DNA of 64,000 nt, from NCBI RefSeq assembly GCF_002242805.1, contig NZ_MCGQ01000048.1:1-64000 (forward strand). Reading direction: 5' to 3'. Positions 1 through 9,310 of this stretch are shown piece by piece. Position 1 is the stretch's first letter; the number at the start of each line of letters is the position of its first letter. A program made the position numbers and the translations under genes. The DNA comes from Streptomyces diastatochromogenes. GTDB taxonomy: Bacteria > Actinomycetota > Actinomycetes > Streptomycetales > Streptomycetaceae. Under the pieces are notes generated by a model that saw nothing but the letters and a program-made list of their open reading frames with translations, did not search any database and had not been told where the DNA came from.

Positions 1-195
1 CACAACTTCTCCCGGTTCGCACAGCCCACCGAACTCGATCTACGGGTCTACGACGGACGGCACCCGGTCGAGCTGATCGGCGGCGTGCGCTTCCCCGCCA
101 TCGGTGAACTGCCCTACCTGCTGACCCTCGCGGGCCACGGTTTCTACTGGTTCCGGCTCACCCGAGTCGCATCCCGCATCGGCCGCCGCCGCTGA
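1..195 (+). CDS. treS: Trehalose synthase C-terminal end (5' truncated by window)
   Basis: Only the last 64 codons are inside the window; the frame is open from base 1 to TGA at 193-195. The readable tail contains LSRFAQP-like and PVELIGG-like segments (here FSRFAQP and HPVELIGGVRFPAIGELPY) followed by HGFYWFRL, which is the typical C-terminal beta-domain of TreS. TreS interconverts trehalose and maltose in the cytoplasm. The stop is 30 bp upstream of the maltokinase start, matching the usual treS-mak-glgB order of the GlgE pathway, in which maltose made by TreS is phosphorylated by the next gene. The call rests on the tail plus context. Confidence 0.9.
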   Translation, partial: HNFSRFAQPTELDLRVYDGRHPVELIGGVRFPAIGELPYLLTLAGHGFYWFRLTRVASRIGRRR

Positions 196-225
196 GGCCC
201 GGCGCCGAGGAAAGGACGCGTCACC

Positions 226-1590
226 ATGCCGAAGACCATCACCCCCCGGCCGAGAGCCGCGGCCGGCACCGACCGGCCCCTGGCCTCGCTGAGCGGGCTG
301 CTGCGCGAATGGCTGCCCCTGCAGCGCTGGTTCGCGGGCAAGGACCGGCCCGTCACCGATCTGTCGCTGCTGTCCATGAGCGAGCTGTTCCCGGGATGTC
401 TGCACCTGCTGGTGCACGCCTCGCACGCGCCGGTGCCCACCCCCGGCGGCACGCCCCCGCCCGGGGACTGCTACCAGCTGCTCCTGGGCGTGCGCGAGCA
501 CCTCGCACCGCGGCTGGAGCGGGCGTACGTCGGCCGGGTCGAGGAGGGTGCGTTCGCCGGCCTCGCCGTGTACGACGCCCTGCAGGACCCGCGCTCGGCC
601 CATCTGCTGCTGGAGCGGCTGCGGCAGCCCGGCACGACGGGCCCGCTGCACTTCGAGACGACTCCGGGTGTCCGGTTGCCCGGCGGGCTGCCGCCGCGGC
701 TGCTGGACGCCGAGCAGTCCAACTCGTCGATCGTCTACGGCGACGCGTACATCCTGAAGCTGTTCCGCCGCATCCAGCCGGGCGTCAACCCCGACCTCGA
801 GGTGCCGGGCGCGCTGGCCGCGCAGGGCTGCGCACGGGTGCCGGCGCCGGTCGCCTGGTTCAGCACGACCGCTCCGCGCCCGGCCACGCTGGGCGTCCTG
901 CAGCCGTTCCTGCCGGATGCCACCGACGGGTGGACGCTGGCGCTGCGCGCGCTCGGCACGGGCGACGACTTCACCGCCGAGGCCGGGGAGCTGGGCCGGG
1001 CCATGGCCGAGGTGCACCTCTCGCTGGCCGAGGCGTTCCCGCCGGCCGGACCGGGCGAGAACGGCCGTACGGCGGAGGCGATGTGCGCACGGCTGGACGC
1101 GGCCACGCACGCGGTGCCCGCGCTGCGGCCCTTCGTCCCCGGTCTGCGGGCCGCGTTCGGTGCGCTGGCCACGTGCGACACCGGGCCGCCCGCCCAGCGC
1201 ATCCACGGTGATCTGCACCTCGGGCAGGTGCTGCGGGCCGGGCGCGACTGGTTCGTCATCGACTTCGAGGGCGAGCCGTCCCGGCCGCTGGCCGAGCGGC
1301 GGGCCGCGCAGTCCCCGGTGCGGGACGTGGCCGGGATGCTGCGCTCCTTCGACTACGCGGCCCGGCAGCGCCGCCCCTGGCGGCCCGAGTGGGCGCGCCG
1401 CTGCCGGGAGGCCTTCTGTGCGGGCTACGCGGCCCGCGCCGGGTGGGATCCACGCAAGAAGCACGCGCTGCTGCGCGCGCACGAGACGGACAGGGCGGTG
1501 TACGAGGTGCTGTACGAGGCGAGACACCGTCCGGACTGGCTTCCGGTTCCGATGGCCGCGATCCAGCGGCTCGCCGTGTGGGGAGGCTGA
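226..1590 (+). CDS. mak: Maltokinase
   Basis: A 454-residue protein, the normal size for actinobacterial maltokinase (Mak/Pep2). It phosphorylates maltose with ATP to maltose-1-phosphate, the donor substrate of GlgE for alpha-glucan synthesis. The N-terminal cap contains the characteristic LQRWFAGKDRP segment (about residue 30). The phosphotransferase core carries HGDLHLGQVLRAG (catalytic Asp, about residue 327) and VIDFEGEPSRPL (metal-binding Asp/Glu). The ATG is preceded by a GAGGAAAGGA ribosome binding site. The stop lies 4 bp before the glgB start, so the two genes are very probably one transcript with treS. Confidence 0.95.
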   Translation: MPKTITPRPRAAAGTDRPLASLSGLLREWLPLQRWFAGKDRPVTDLSLLSMSELFPGCLHLLVHASHAPVPTPGGTPPPGDCYQLLLGVREHLAPRLERAYVGRVEEGAFAGLAVYDALQDPRSAHLLLERLRQPGTTGPLHFETTPGVRLPGGLPPRLLDAEQSNSSIVYGDAYILKLFRRIQPGVNPDLEVPGALAAQGCARVPAPVAWFSTTAPRPATLGVLQPFLPDATDGWTLALRALGTGDDFTAEAGELGRAMAEVHLSLAEAFPPAGPGENGRTAEAMCARLDAATHAVPALRPFVPGLRAAFGALATCDTGPPAQRIHGDLHLGQVLRAGRDWFVIDFEGEPSRPLAERRAAQSPVRDVAGMLRSFDYAARQRRPWRPEWARRCREAFCAGYAARAGWDPRKKHALLRAHETDRAVYEVLYEARHRPDWLPVPMAAIQRLAVWGG

Positions 1591-1594
1591 GATC

Positions 1595-3802
1595 ATGGCA
1601 CTGCGAGACACTTCACCGCCCGAGTCCGCGGGACCCACCGCGACCTCGGTCGCCCCGCTCGACCAGGGCGACCGCGACCGCCTGCTCGGCGGCGCGCACC
1701 ACGACCCGCACGCCCTGCTGGGCGCCCACCCGGTCCCGGGCGGCACACTGTTCCGCGCGCTGCGCCCGAACGCCCACGCGGTCAGCGTCGTCGTCGACGG
1801 GACGCACCACGGGCTGGTGTCAGAGGGCGGCGGTCTGTTCGCCGCCGTGCTGCCCTGCGACGAGATCCCGTCGTACACGCTGCATGTCGCGTACGACGAC
1901 GGCGAGCAGGAGGTGGCGGATCCCTACCGCTTCCTGCCCTCCCTCGGCGAGCTGGACCTGCATCTGATCCGCGAGGGCCGGCACGAGGAGCTGTGGCGGG
2001 CGCTGGGCGCCGAGCCCATGACCCATCAGGGAGTGGCGGGCACCCGGTTCACCGTGTGGGCGCCGAACGCCCAAGGGGTGCGGGTCGCGGGCGACTTCAC
2101 GTACTGGGACGGCACGCAGTACCCGATGCGGTCGCTCGGCGCGTCGGGCGTGTGGGAGCTGTTCCTGCCGGGCATCGGCGAGGGCGCCCGGTACAAGTTC
2201 GAGATCACCTCCCGCCACGGCGGCCGGTTCCTGAAGGCGGACCCGTTGGCCCGCCGTACGGAGGTACCGCCCGCGACGGCCTCCGTCGTGGCGGTCTCGC
2301 GGTACGAGTGGGGCGACGCGGAGTGGATGGCCCACCGGGGCGACACCCCCGTGCACGAGGCTCCGTTCTCCGTGTACGAGGTTCATCTGCCCTCCTGGCG
2401 CCCGGGTCTGACGTACCGCCAACTGGCGGACGAACTGCCCGCGTACGTCAAGGAGATGGGCTTCACCCATGTCGAGCTGATGCCGGTCGCCGGGCATCCC
2501 TTCAGTGGCTCCTGGGGCTACCAGGTCACCTCCTACTACGCGCCCACGCCCCGTCTCGGCTCCCCGGACGACTTCAAGTACCTGGTCGACGCGCTGCACC
2601 GGGCCGGCCTCGGCGTGATCATGGACTGGGTGCCGGCCCACTTCCCGAAGGACGACTGGGCGCTGGCCCGGTTCGACGGTGACCCGCTGTACGAACCCGG
2701 GGACTCCCGGCGGGCCGAGCATCCGGACTGGGGGACGTACGAGTTCGACTTCGGGCGCACCGAGGTGCGCAACTTCCTCGTCGCGAACGCCGTCTACTGG
2801 TGCGAGGAGTTCCACATCGACGGGCTGCGGGTGGACGCCGTGGCCTCCATGCTCTACCTCGACTACTCGCGGGACTCCGGGCAGTGGACGCCGAACGTCT
2901 TCGGCGGCCGGGAGGACCTGGACGCGGTGGCCTTCCTGCAGGAGATGAACGCCACCGTCTACCGGCGCTGCCCGGGCGTGGTGACCATCGCCGAGGAGTC
3001 CACCGCCTGGGACGGGGTGACCCGGCCGACGGACAGCGGCGGGCTGGGCTTCGGGCTGAAGTGGAACATGGGCTGGATGCACGACTCGCTCCAGTACATC
3101 CAGCACGAGCCGGTGCACCGGAAGTACCACCACAACGAGATGACCTTCTCGATGGTGTACGCCTACACCGAGAACTATGTGCTGCCGATCTCCCACGACG
3201 AGGTCGTGCACGGCAAGCAGGCCCTGGTGTCGAAGATGCCGGGCGACTGGTGGCAGCGGCGGGCCGACCATCGTGCCTATCTCGGCTTCATGTGGGCCCA
3301 CCCCGGCAAGCAACTGCTGTTCATGGGGCAGGAGTTCGCGCAGGGCGCCGAGTGGTCCGAGGCGCACGGTCCCGAGTGGTGGCTGCTGGACGCCGACTAC
3401 CACTCCGCGGGCGACCACCGGGGCGTACAGGATCTCGTCCGGGACCTGAACACGCTGTACCGGGCCACCCCGGCGCTGTGGCAGCGGGACACGGATCCGG
3501 GCGGTTTCCGGTGGGTGCTGTGTGACGCGGCGGACGACAATGTCTTCGCGTTCCTGCGATTCGACACCGAGGGATCGCCTCTGCTGGCGGTGTCGAACCT
3601 CTCCCCCGTGGTCCGTGGCGACTACCGTCTCTGGGTTCCCGACGAGGTCACCGCCTGGCAGGAGGCTCTGAACACGGACGATGCGCGCTACGGCGGCAGC
3701 GGTGTGGGCGTCGGGGCTGCGGGAGCGCTCAAGCCCGAGGACGGGCTCCTCCGGCTCACGCTGCCGCCGCTCGCCACTGTCTGGTTGACGCCCGTGCGCT
3801 GA
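1595..3802 (+). CDS. glgB: 1,4-alpha-glucan branching enzyme
   Basis: 735 residues, GH13 family. It introduces alpha-1,6 branches into the linear alpha-1,4-glucan made by GlgE. Visible in order are an N-terminal extension domain, a CBM48-like module around residues 120-210 (RFTVWAPNAQGVRVAGDF), then the (beta/alpha)8 barrel. The barrel shows DGLRVDAVASMLYLDYSR with the nucleophile Asp, AEEST with the acid/base Glu, and PISHDEVVHGK with the transition-state His-Asp. It ends with a beta-sandwich domain. The ATG at 1595 gives the standard GlgB length; upstream in-frame codons belong to a frame overlapping mak and are not expected to be translated. It is translationally close to mak (4 bp gap). 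Confidence 0.97.
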   Translation: MALRDTSPPESAGPTATSVAPLDQGDRDRLLGGAHHDPHALLGAHPVPGGTLFRALRPNAHAVSVVVDGTHHGLVSEGGGLFAAVLPCDEIPSYTLHVAYDDGEQEVADPYRFLPSLGELDLHLIREGRHEELWRALGAEPMTHQGVAGTRFTVWAPNAQGVRVAGDFTYWDGTQYPMRSLGASGVWELFLPGIGEGARYKFEITSRHGGRFLKADPLARRTEVPPATASVVAVSRYEWGDAEWMAHRGDTPVHEAPFSVYEVHLPSWRPGLTYRQLADELPAYVKEMGFTHVELMPVAGHPFSGSWGYQVTSYYAPTPRLGSPDDFKYLVDALHRAGLGVIMDWVPAHFPKDDWALARFDGDPLYEPGDSRRAEHPDWGTYEFDFGRTEVRNFLVANAVYWCEEFHIDGLRVDAVASMLYLDYSRDSGQWTPNVFGGREDLDAVAFLQEMNATVYRRCPGVVTIAEESTAWDGVTRPTDSGGLGFGLKWNMGWMHDSLQYIQHEPVHRKYHHNEMTFSMVYAYTENYVLPISHDEVVHGKQALVSKMPGDWWQRRADHRAYLGFMWAHPGKQLLFMGQEFAQGAEWSEAHGPEWWLLDADYHSAGDHRGVQDLVRDLNTLYRATPALWQRDTDPGGFRWVLCDAADDNVFAFLRFDTEGSPLLAVSNLSPVVRGDYRLWVPDEVTAWQEALNTDDARYGGSGVGVGAAGALKPEDGLLRLTLPPLATVWLTPVR

Positions 3803-3894
3803 ACCCGCAGGTGTCGGCTGCCCGCCGAGAGGGGCAGTCAGGGTCGTACAGACCTACGACTGCTCCTCGTCATACGAACAGAAGGGCGGCCCAC

Positions 3895-4983
3895 GTGCGC
3901 ACTGTCGGAGTGGAGGAGGAACTCCTTCTGGTCGACCCGGACAGCGGGGAGCCGAAGTCGCTGTCGGCCGCCGTCCTCGCCCGTGCCACCCAGGACGATC
4001 CCGGACAGGACGTGTTCCAGAAGGAGCTGTTCGGGCAGATGCTGGAGTTCGCCACGCATCCGCAGGCGGACATGGCGGACCTCGGCGCCGAGATCGTGCG
4101 CTGCCGAAAGGAGGCGTCCCGGCTGGCCGGCGAGATCGGCTGCGCGGTCGCCGCGCTCGCCACGCACCCGATGCCCGTCACCCCCTCGCTCACCGTGCAC
4201 GAGCGCTACCAGTGGATGGCCGGGCAATACGGGATGACCACCCAGGACCAGCTCGTGTGCGGCTGTCATGCGCATGTTTCGGTGGAGTCCGACGAGGAGG
4301 GCGTCGCCGTCCTCGACCGGATCCGGCCGTGGCTTCCGGTGCTCCTGGCGCTGAGCGCCAACTCGCCGTTCTGGCAGGGCCGGGACACCGACTACGTCAG
4401 CTATCGCGGCCGGGTGGTGCGGCGCTGGCCGCAGGCGGGGCCGAACGAGCTGTTCGGCTCGGCCGAGCGGTACCACCGGCTGGTGCGGGACATGGTGGCC
4501 AGCGGGGTCGTCCTCGACCGGGGGATGCTGTACTTCGACGCGCGTCTGTCCGCGAGCTACCCGACGGTGGAGATCCGGGTGGCGGACGTGTGCCTGCGCG
4601 CGGACACCACCGTCCTCATCGCCACGCTGGCCCGTGCCCTGGTGGAGACGGCGGCACGCGAGTGGCGGTCCGGCCGGCCGCCGCTCGACCACAGTGTGAG
4701 CCTGCTCCGGCTGGCCGCCTGGCAGGCCGCCCGTTCCGGCCTGGACGAGGACCTGCTCGACCCCGTGTCGTTACGGCCCCGGCCCGCGGCGGAGGTGCTG
4801 TACGCGCTGCTGGAGCACACCGGGGAGGCGCTCACCGACAGCGGTGACGCGGCCGGCGTCGAGGAGGGCGTCGCCACGCTGCTGCGCCGGGGCAACGGCG
4901 CCCACGAGCAGCGGCTGCTCATGGAGCGGACGGGCAGTCTGCGGGACGTCGTCACCGCATGTGTGCGGCACACCCAGGACTGA
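3895..4983 (+). CDS. Glutamate-cysteine ligase-like carboxylate-amine ligase (YbdK type)
   Basis: 362 residues from a GTG start preceded by GAAGGGCGG. The N-terminus begins directly with the family hallmark TVGVEEELLLVDPDSGEP, which supports this start over in-frame codons further upstream. GCS2-family proteins of this type couple a carboxylate to an amine using ATP; YbdK of E. coli has weak gamma-glutamyl-cysteine ligase activity, but the physiological substrate in Streptomyces is unknown. Other visible family segments are GCHAHVSVE (metal/substrate His) and SASYPTVEIRVADVC. It stands alone between glgB and the acyl-CoA synthetase, 92 bp after glgB. Confidence 0.88.
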   Translation: MRTVGVEEELLLVDPDSGEPKSLSAAVLARATQDDPGQDVFQKELFGQMLEFATHPQADMADLGAEIVRCRKEASRLAGEIGCAVAALATHPMPVTPSLTVHERYQWMAGQYGMTTQDQLVCGCHAHVSVESDEEGVAVLDRIRPWLPVLLALSANSPFWQGRDTDYVSYRGRVVRRWPQAGPNELFGSAERYHRLVRDMVASGVVLDRGMLYFDARLSASYPTVEIRVADVCLRADTTVLIATLARALVETAAREWRSGRPPLDHSVSLLRLAAWQAARSGLDEDLLDPVSLRPRPAAEVLYALLEHTGEALTDSGDAAGVEEGVATLLRRGNGAHEQRLLMERTGSLRDVVTACVRHTQD

Positions 4984-5173
4984 GGGGCGGTCGCTCGGGA
5001 TCCGGGTTCGGGTGACTCGTGTGCGCAACGTCCCCCCGGACACACCCAGATCATCAGCCGATCACGACTTACCTGTTCCCGGCCCCGAAACCGCTTGCCT
5101 GGGCTACATTCGAGCACCGCCGGCAACAGAGCCGACCGGCGGAGTCACCCTCCGTACACCTCGGGAGCAGCGC

Positions 5174-7078
5174 ATGCGCGACGACGCCCTCGCTCCAGCA
5201 GCCGTACCGCCGCTGACCGGCGGGCTCGCCGACAGCGTCTTCGAGACCGCGGACCGCAGTCCGACCCTGCCCGTCCTGGCGCGCCGTACGGATGCGGCGC
5301 CCGGGGTGTGGGAGGAGGTGACGGCGGTCGAACTGCGGGACGACGTGGTCGACCTGGCCAAGGGCCTGATCGCGTCGGGGATCTCCCCGGGCCACCGGGT
5401 GGCCCTGATGGCGAGGACCCGTTACGAGTGGACGGTGTTCGCCCACGCGCTGTGGACCGTCGGCGCGGAGGTCGTCCCGATCCACCCGGCGTCCTCGCGG
5501 GACCAGGTGGAGTGGATCCTGCGGGACGCCGGCTGCGTGGCCGTCGTGGTGGACGACGAGCAGGGCATCATGACGGTCGGCACCGTGTGCGCGGGGCTGC
5601 CGCGGCTGAAGCACGTCTGGCAGCTGGACGCGGACGCGTCGGCGCGGCTGGCCGAGCAGGGTGCGGTGATCCCGCTGACCACGGTGGAGTCGCTGCGCCG
5701 GATCGTGCTGCCGGATTCGACGGCGGCCATCGCCTACACCTCGGGCACCTCCGGCCGTCCGCTGGGCTGCGCCCTGAGCCACCGCGGCCTGGCCTACCCG
5801 TGCGACGTCCTGCTCGCCGGGTGGGGGCACACAGCGGCGCCCCCGGGTGAACAGCCGTCCGTGCTCGCCTTCCTGCCCTTCTCCCATGTGTACGGGCTCA
5901 TGATCCAGGTGCTGTGCCTGCGCGGCGGGGTCCTGATGGCGCACGAGCCGGAGATGACGGCGGAGGCCCTCGCCTCGGCGCTGCGCACGTTCCGGCCGAC
6001 GTACCTGTACGGCGTGCCGTCGGTGTTCGAGAAGCTGTACAAGACGTTCCTGAGGACCGCTCAGCAGGCGGGCCGGGGTGCGCTGTTCGAGCGGGCGGCG
6101 CAGACCGCGCGGGACTTCGCCGAGGCGGAGGAACGCCGGCGGCTGGGCACCGGGCCGGGTCCCGGGTTCGATCTGCGGCTGCAACACGCCCTGTACGAAC
6201 GGACGGTGTACCGCAGGCTGCGGGGTGCGCTCGGCGGGCGCGCGGTACGGGGCACCTCGGGCGGCTCGTCGCTCAGCCGCGAACTGTCCCTGTTCTACGA
6301 GGGCATCGGGCTGTACATCCACGACGGTTACGGGCTGACGGAGACCTGCGGCGGGATCACCATGCAACCGCTGGGCAGGGAGAAGTCCGGGACCGTGGGC
6401 CGGGCGCTGCCGGGCACCGAGGTCCAGGTGGCCGACGACGGGGAGATCCTGGTGCGCGGCCCGTCGGTGTTCCAGGGCTACGTCGCCGACGAGGCGCGGA
6501 CCCGTGCCGCGCTGTACGGCGGCTGGCTGGCCACCGGGGACATCGGACAGCTGGACTCCGAGGGCTATCTGACGATCACCGGCCGCAAGAAGGACGTGAT
6601 CATCACGAGCAGCGGCAAGAGCGTGGCGCCGGCCCCGCTGGAGCAGCGGCTGCGCATGCATCCGCTGGTGCACCAGGCGGTGGTCGTCGGCGACGACCGG
6701 CCCTGCGTGGGGGCCCTGATCACGCTGGACCCGGAGTTCCTCGCGCACTGGCGGGCCGGACTGGCCCTGCAGGGCGAGTCACCGGGCCGGGAGGCCCGGG
6801 AGGAGAACGCGCTCAGGGAGGAGATCGCGCGGGCCGTCGCGTCGGCCAACAGCGCGGTGTCCCGAGCGGAGTCCATCAGGGTCTACCGGATCCTGCCCGA
6901 GCCGTTCGCCCCGGACAACGGGCTGCTGACGCCGTCCATGAAGCTGCGCCGGGACGCCATAGCGCGGCACTACGCCGCCGAGATCGACGCGATGTACGAG
7001 GCCCGGTCCCGCGCGGTGCGGCGGCCGGGTACCGAGGAGACGGCCGACTGGGACGAGTCGGACAACGTCTTCCGCTAG
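5174..7078 (+). CDS. Long-chain acyl-CoA synthetase (AMP-forming)
   Basis: 634 residues, ANL superfamily, probably a FadD15-like fatty acyl-CoA ligase that activates fatty acids with ATP and CoA. The adenylation core is complete: phosphate-binding loop AYTSGTSGRPLGCALSH, A5 motif DGYGLTETCGG, A7 TGDIGQLDSEGYL, A8 hinge ITGRKKDVIITSSGKS and a C-terminal Lys in TPSMKLRRDAI (A10). The phosphate loop reads RPLGC where most FadD proteins have RPKGC, so the conserved Lys of that loop is Leu here. The ATG at 5174 follows GGGAGCAGCGC. The gene is monocistronic in appearance, with 190 bp upstream and 150 bp downstream. Confidence 0.9.
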   Translation: MRDDALAPAAVPPLTGGLADSVFETADRSPTLPVLARRTDAAPGVWEEVTAVELRDDVVDLAKGLIASGISPGHRVALMARTRYEWTVFAHALWTVGAEVVPIHPASSRDQVEWILRDAGCVAVVVDDEQGIMTVGTVCAGLPRLKHVWQLDADASARLAEQGAVIPLTTVESLRRIVLPDSTAAIAYTSGTSGRPLGCALSHRGLAYPCDVLLAGWGHTAAPPGEQPSVLAFLPFSHVYGLMIQVLCLRGGVLMAHEPEMTAEALASALRTFRPTYLYGVPSVFEKLYKTFLRTAQQAGRGALFERAAQTARDFAEAEERRRLGTGPGPGFDLRLQHALYERTVYRRLRGALGGRAVRGTSGGSSLSRELSLFYEGIGLYIHDGYGLTETCGGITMQPLGREKSGTVGRALPGTEVQVADDGEILVRGPSVFQGYVADEARTRAALYGGWLATGDIGQLDSEGYLTITGRKKDVIITSSGKSVAPAPLEQRLRMHPLVHQAVVVGDDRPCVGALITLDPEFLAHWRAGLALQGESPGREAREENALREEIARAVASANSAVSRAESIRVYRILPEPFAPDNGLLTPSMKLRRDAIARHYAAEIDAMYEARSRAVRRPGTEETADWDESDNVFR

Positions 7079-7228
7079 GAGTGGTGCCCGTACGGAGCCC
7101 GGTGGCCGGGCGGACGGGTAACCCGGCCCGGCTCGGGGAACCCGCAGCAGTGGAGTGATCGGCAACGACGACCGCCCTGGTCGCAAGGGGCCACCGGCCC
7201 CGGACCGGACGGGGCCGGAGAATGCGAG

Positions 7229-7663
7229 ATGACGACGGAGCCGCGTGGGGACGACACACCGCCCTCGGAGGACTGGGACGAGCGGGCGTTCTCCTTCCCG
7301 GGTGAGCTGCGGAACGTGACGGGGGCACGGCTCGCGGCGGAGGAGTTCCTGTGCGCCCTCGCCCGGGACGCGCCGCCCGGCACGCCCGAGTGCTGGGACG
7401 ACATCCTGCTGGTCGTCACGGAACTGGCCGCCAACGCCGTCCAGTACGCCCCCGGGCCCTTCGGTCTGCGGATGCGCCGCACCTTCGACGGGGTGCACGT
7501 GACGATGCACGACACCAGCACCACCCGGCCGGAGCCGCGGCCCTTCCAGCCGAGTGCGGGTGGCGGCGGGATCGGCTGGCACCTGGTGCACACGCTGTCC
7601 AGCCAGGTGAGCGTCGTCGTCGAGGACCACGGCAAGGACATCCACGTGTTCCTGCCCTGGTGA
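7229..7663 (+). CDS. RsbW-like ATP-binding protein (anti-sigma/serine kinase type)
   Basis: 144 residues, a single GHKL-type ATPase domain of the RsbW/SpoIIAB class that is expanded in Streptomyces. The N box reads VVTELAANAVQYAP and the G-rich lid reads AGGGGIGWHLVHTL; there is no dimerisation/His box, so it is not a histidine kinase. Such proteins usually bind a SigB-family sigma factor or phosphorylate an anti-anti-sigma factor, but many Streptomyces paralogues have no known partner. The nearest candidate partner is the sigma factor at 11570-12418, about 4 kb away and on the other strand; that link is only inference. The start ATG follows GGAGAATGCG. Confidence 0.85.
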   Translation: MTTEPRGDDTPPSEDWDERAFSFPGELRNVTGARLAAEEFLCALARDAPPGTPECWDDILLVVTELAANAVQYAPGPFGLRMRRTFDGVHVTMHDTSTTRPEPRPFQPSAGGGGIGWHLVHTLSSQVSVVVEDHGKDIHVFLPW

Positions 7664-7863
7664 GACAGGTGGTGTTCAGGAGTACGACGTGTATCTGTGC
7701 GAGATCGGGTTACTCCGGCCTCAGCAGGGGCATGCTGGTGCCCACGCGTTCGTCTGCCTGCCGCACCCAGCTGGCGGAACGGCTCGGGGCACGGTGGGAT
7801 CGACGTGGCCGCAGCGATCCAGGGCATGCGAACGGCGTCGAGTGCCTGGAGCCGCAGGAAGGG

Positions 7864-9225
7864 ATGAACACCGTGACACGACCCAGGATCCTGGTGGTTG
7901 GCGCAGGCTTCGCCGGAGTCGGGTGCGTCCGCCGCCTGGAGCGGAAACTCACCCCCGACGAGGCCGACGTCACGCTGGTGACGCCGTACGCCTACCAGCT
8001 CTACCTCCCCCTGCTGCCCCAGGTCGCCTCCGGAGTGCTGACTCCGCAGTCGATCGCCGTCTCGCTGCGCCGCAGCAAGAAGTACCGCACCCGGATCATT
8101 CCGGGCGGCGCGATCGGCGTGGACCTGAAGTCCAAGGTCTGCGTCATCCGCACCATCACCGACGACGTCGTCGACGAGCGGTACGACTACATCGTGCTGG
8201 CACCGGGCAGCGTGACCCGCACCTTCGACATCCCGGGGCTCACCGAGCACGCCTTCGGGATGAAGACCCTCGCCGAGGCCGCCTACATCCGCGACCACGT
8301 CATCGCGCAGCTGGACCTCGCGGACGCCAGCGACGATCCGGCCGAGCGGGCCGCCCGGCTGCAGTTCGTGGTGGTCGGCGGCGGATACGCGGGCACCGAG
8401 ACCGCGGCCTGTCTGCAACGGCTCACGCACGCGGCCGTGCAGCGCTATCCGCGCCTGGACCCGAACCTGATCAAGTGGCACCTCATCGACATCGCGCCCA
8501 AGCTCATGCCGGAGCTGGGCGACAAGCTGGGCCGCAGCGCGCAGGAGATCCTGCGGCGGCGCGGCATCGACGTCTCGCTGGGCGTGTCGATCGACAAGGC
8601 GGGGGCCGAGGAGGTCACCTTCACCGACGGCCGGGTGGTGCCGACCCACACCCTGATCTGGACGGCCGGTGTGGTCGCGAGCCCGCTGATCGCCACGCTC
8701 GGCGCGGAGACGGTCCGCGGCCGGCTCGCGGTCACCGCCGAGATGGCCCTGCCCGGGCACGACGGGGTGTTCGCGCTCGGCGACGCGGCCGCCGTGCCCG
8801 ACAAGGCCAAGAGCGAGGAGAACGCGATCTGCCCGCCCACCGCCCAGCACGCCATGCGCCAGGGCACGGTGGTCGCCGACAACGTCATCGCGGCCCTGCG
8901 CAACGAGCCGCTGCTGCCGTACGTGCACAAGGACCTGGGTCTCGTCGTCGACCTCGGCGGCAAGGACGCCGTGTCCAAGCCGCTCGGTATCGAGCTGCGG
9001 GGCGTGCTCGCGCAGGCGGTGGCCCGCGGCTACCACTGGTCGGCGCTGCGCACCAACGTCGCCAAGACCCGCGTCATGACCAACTGGCTGCTGAACGCGG
9101 TCGCCGGCGACGATTTCGTCCGCACCGGCTTCCAGTCCCGCAAGGCCGCCCGGCTGAAGGACTTCGAGTTCACGAACGAGTACCTGACACCGGAACAGGT
9201 CCGCGCCCAGGTGGAGGGCAAGTAG
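7864..9225 (+). CDS. ndh: Type II NADH dehydrogenase (NAD(P)/FAD-dependent oxidoreductase)
   Basis: 453 residues. A non-proton-pumping NADH:menaquinone oxidoreductase of the respiratory chain is the likely role. The FAD-binding Rossmann motif ILVVGAGFAGVGCVRR is at the N-terminus, the NAD-binding motif VVVGGGYAGTETAACL lies mid-protein, and the second FAD motif is HDGVFALGDAAAVPD. The C-terminal third carries the amphipathic region expected for membrane attachment. An AGGAAGGG ribosome binding site abuts the ATG at 7864 and sits 9 bp before an in-frame GTG at 7873 (MTRPRILVVG), so the real start may be 7873. About 200 bp of non-coding DNA precedes it. Confidence 0.88.
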   Translation: MNTVTRPRILVVGAGFAGVGCVRRLERKLTPDEADVTLVTPYAYQLYLPLLPQVASGVLTPQSIAVSLRRSKKYRTRIIPGGAIGVDLKSKVCVIRTITDDVVDERYDYIVLAPGSVTRTFDIPGLTEHAFGMKTLAEAAYIRDHVIAQLDLADASDDPAERAARLQFVVVGGGYAGTETAACLQRLTHAAVQRYPRLDPNLIKWHLIDIAPKLMPELGDKLGRSAQEILRRRGIDVSLGVSIDKAGAEEVTFTDGRVVPTHTLIWTAGVVASPLIATLGAETVRGRLAVTAEMALPGHDGVFALGDAAAVPDKAKSEENAICPPTAQHAMRQGTVVADNVIAALRNEPLLPYVHKDLGLVVDLGGKDAVSKPLGIELRGVLAQAVARGYHWSALRTNVAKTRVMTNWLLNAVAGDDFVRTGFQSRKAARLKDFEFTNEYLTPEQVRAQVEGK

Positions 9226-9310
9226 CAGGTCGCCCCGGGGAAGGTGGGCCGGGCCGCCGTGCCATGCTGGGTCGGAGATCAAGTTCTGGCACGGGAGAGA
9301 GCGCGGCGGC

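Noticed and set aside
40..1878. Very long minus-strand open frame opposite maltokinase
   Set aside because: Arginine/glycine/alanine-rich composition typical of antisense frames in GC-rich DNA; the plus-strand frame carries all maltokinase motifs.
1820..3418. Long minus-strand open frame opposite glgB
   Set aside because: No family motif; mirrors the GlgB codon structure.
7664..7863. Possible SigB-type promoter upstream of ndh
   Set aside because: Only a partial match to GNNT-N14-16-GGGTAY; not distinguishable from background.
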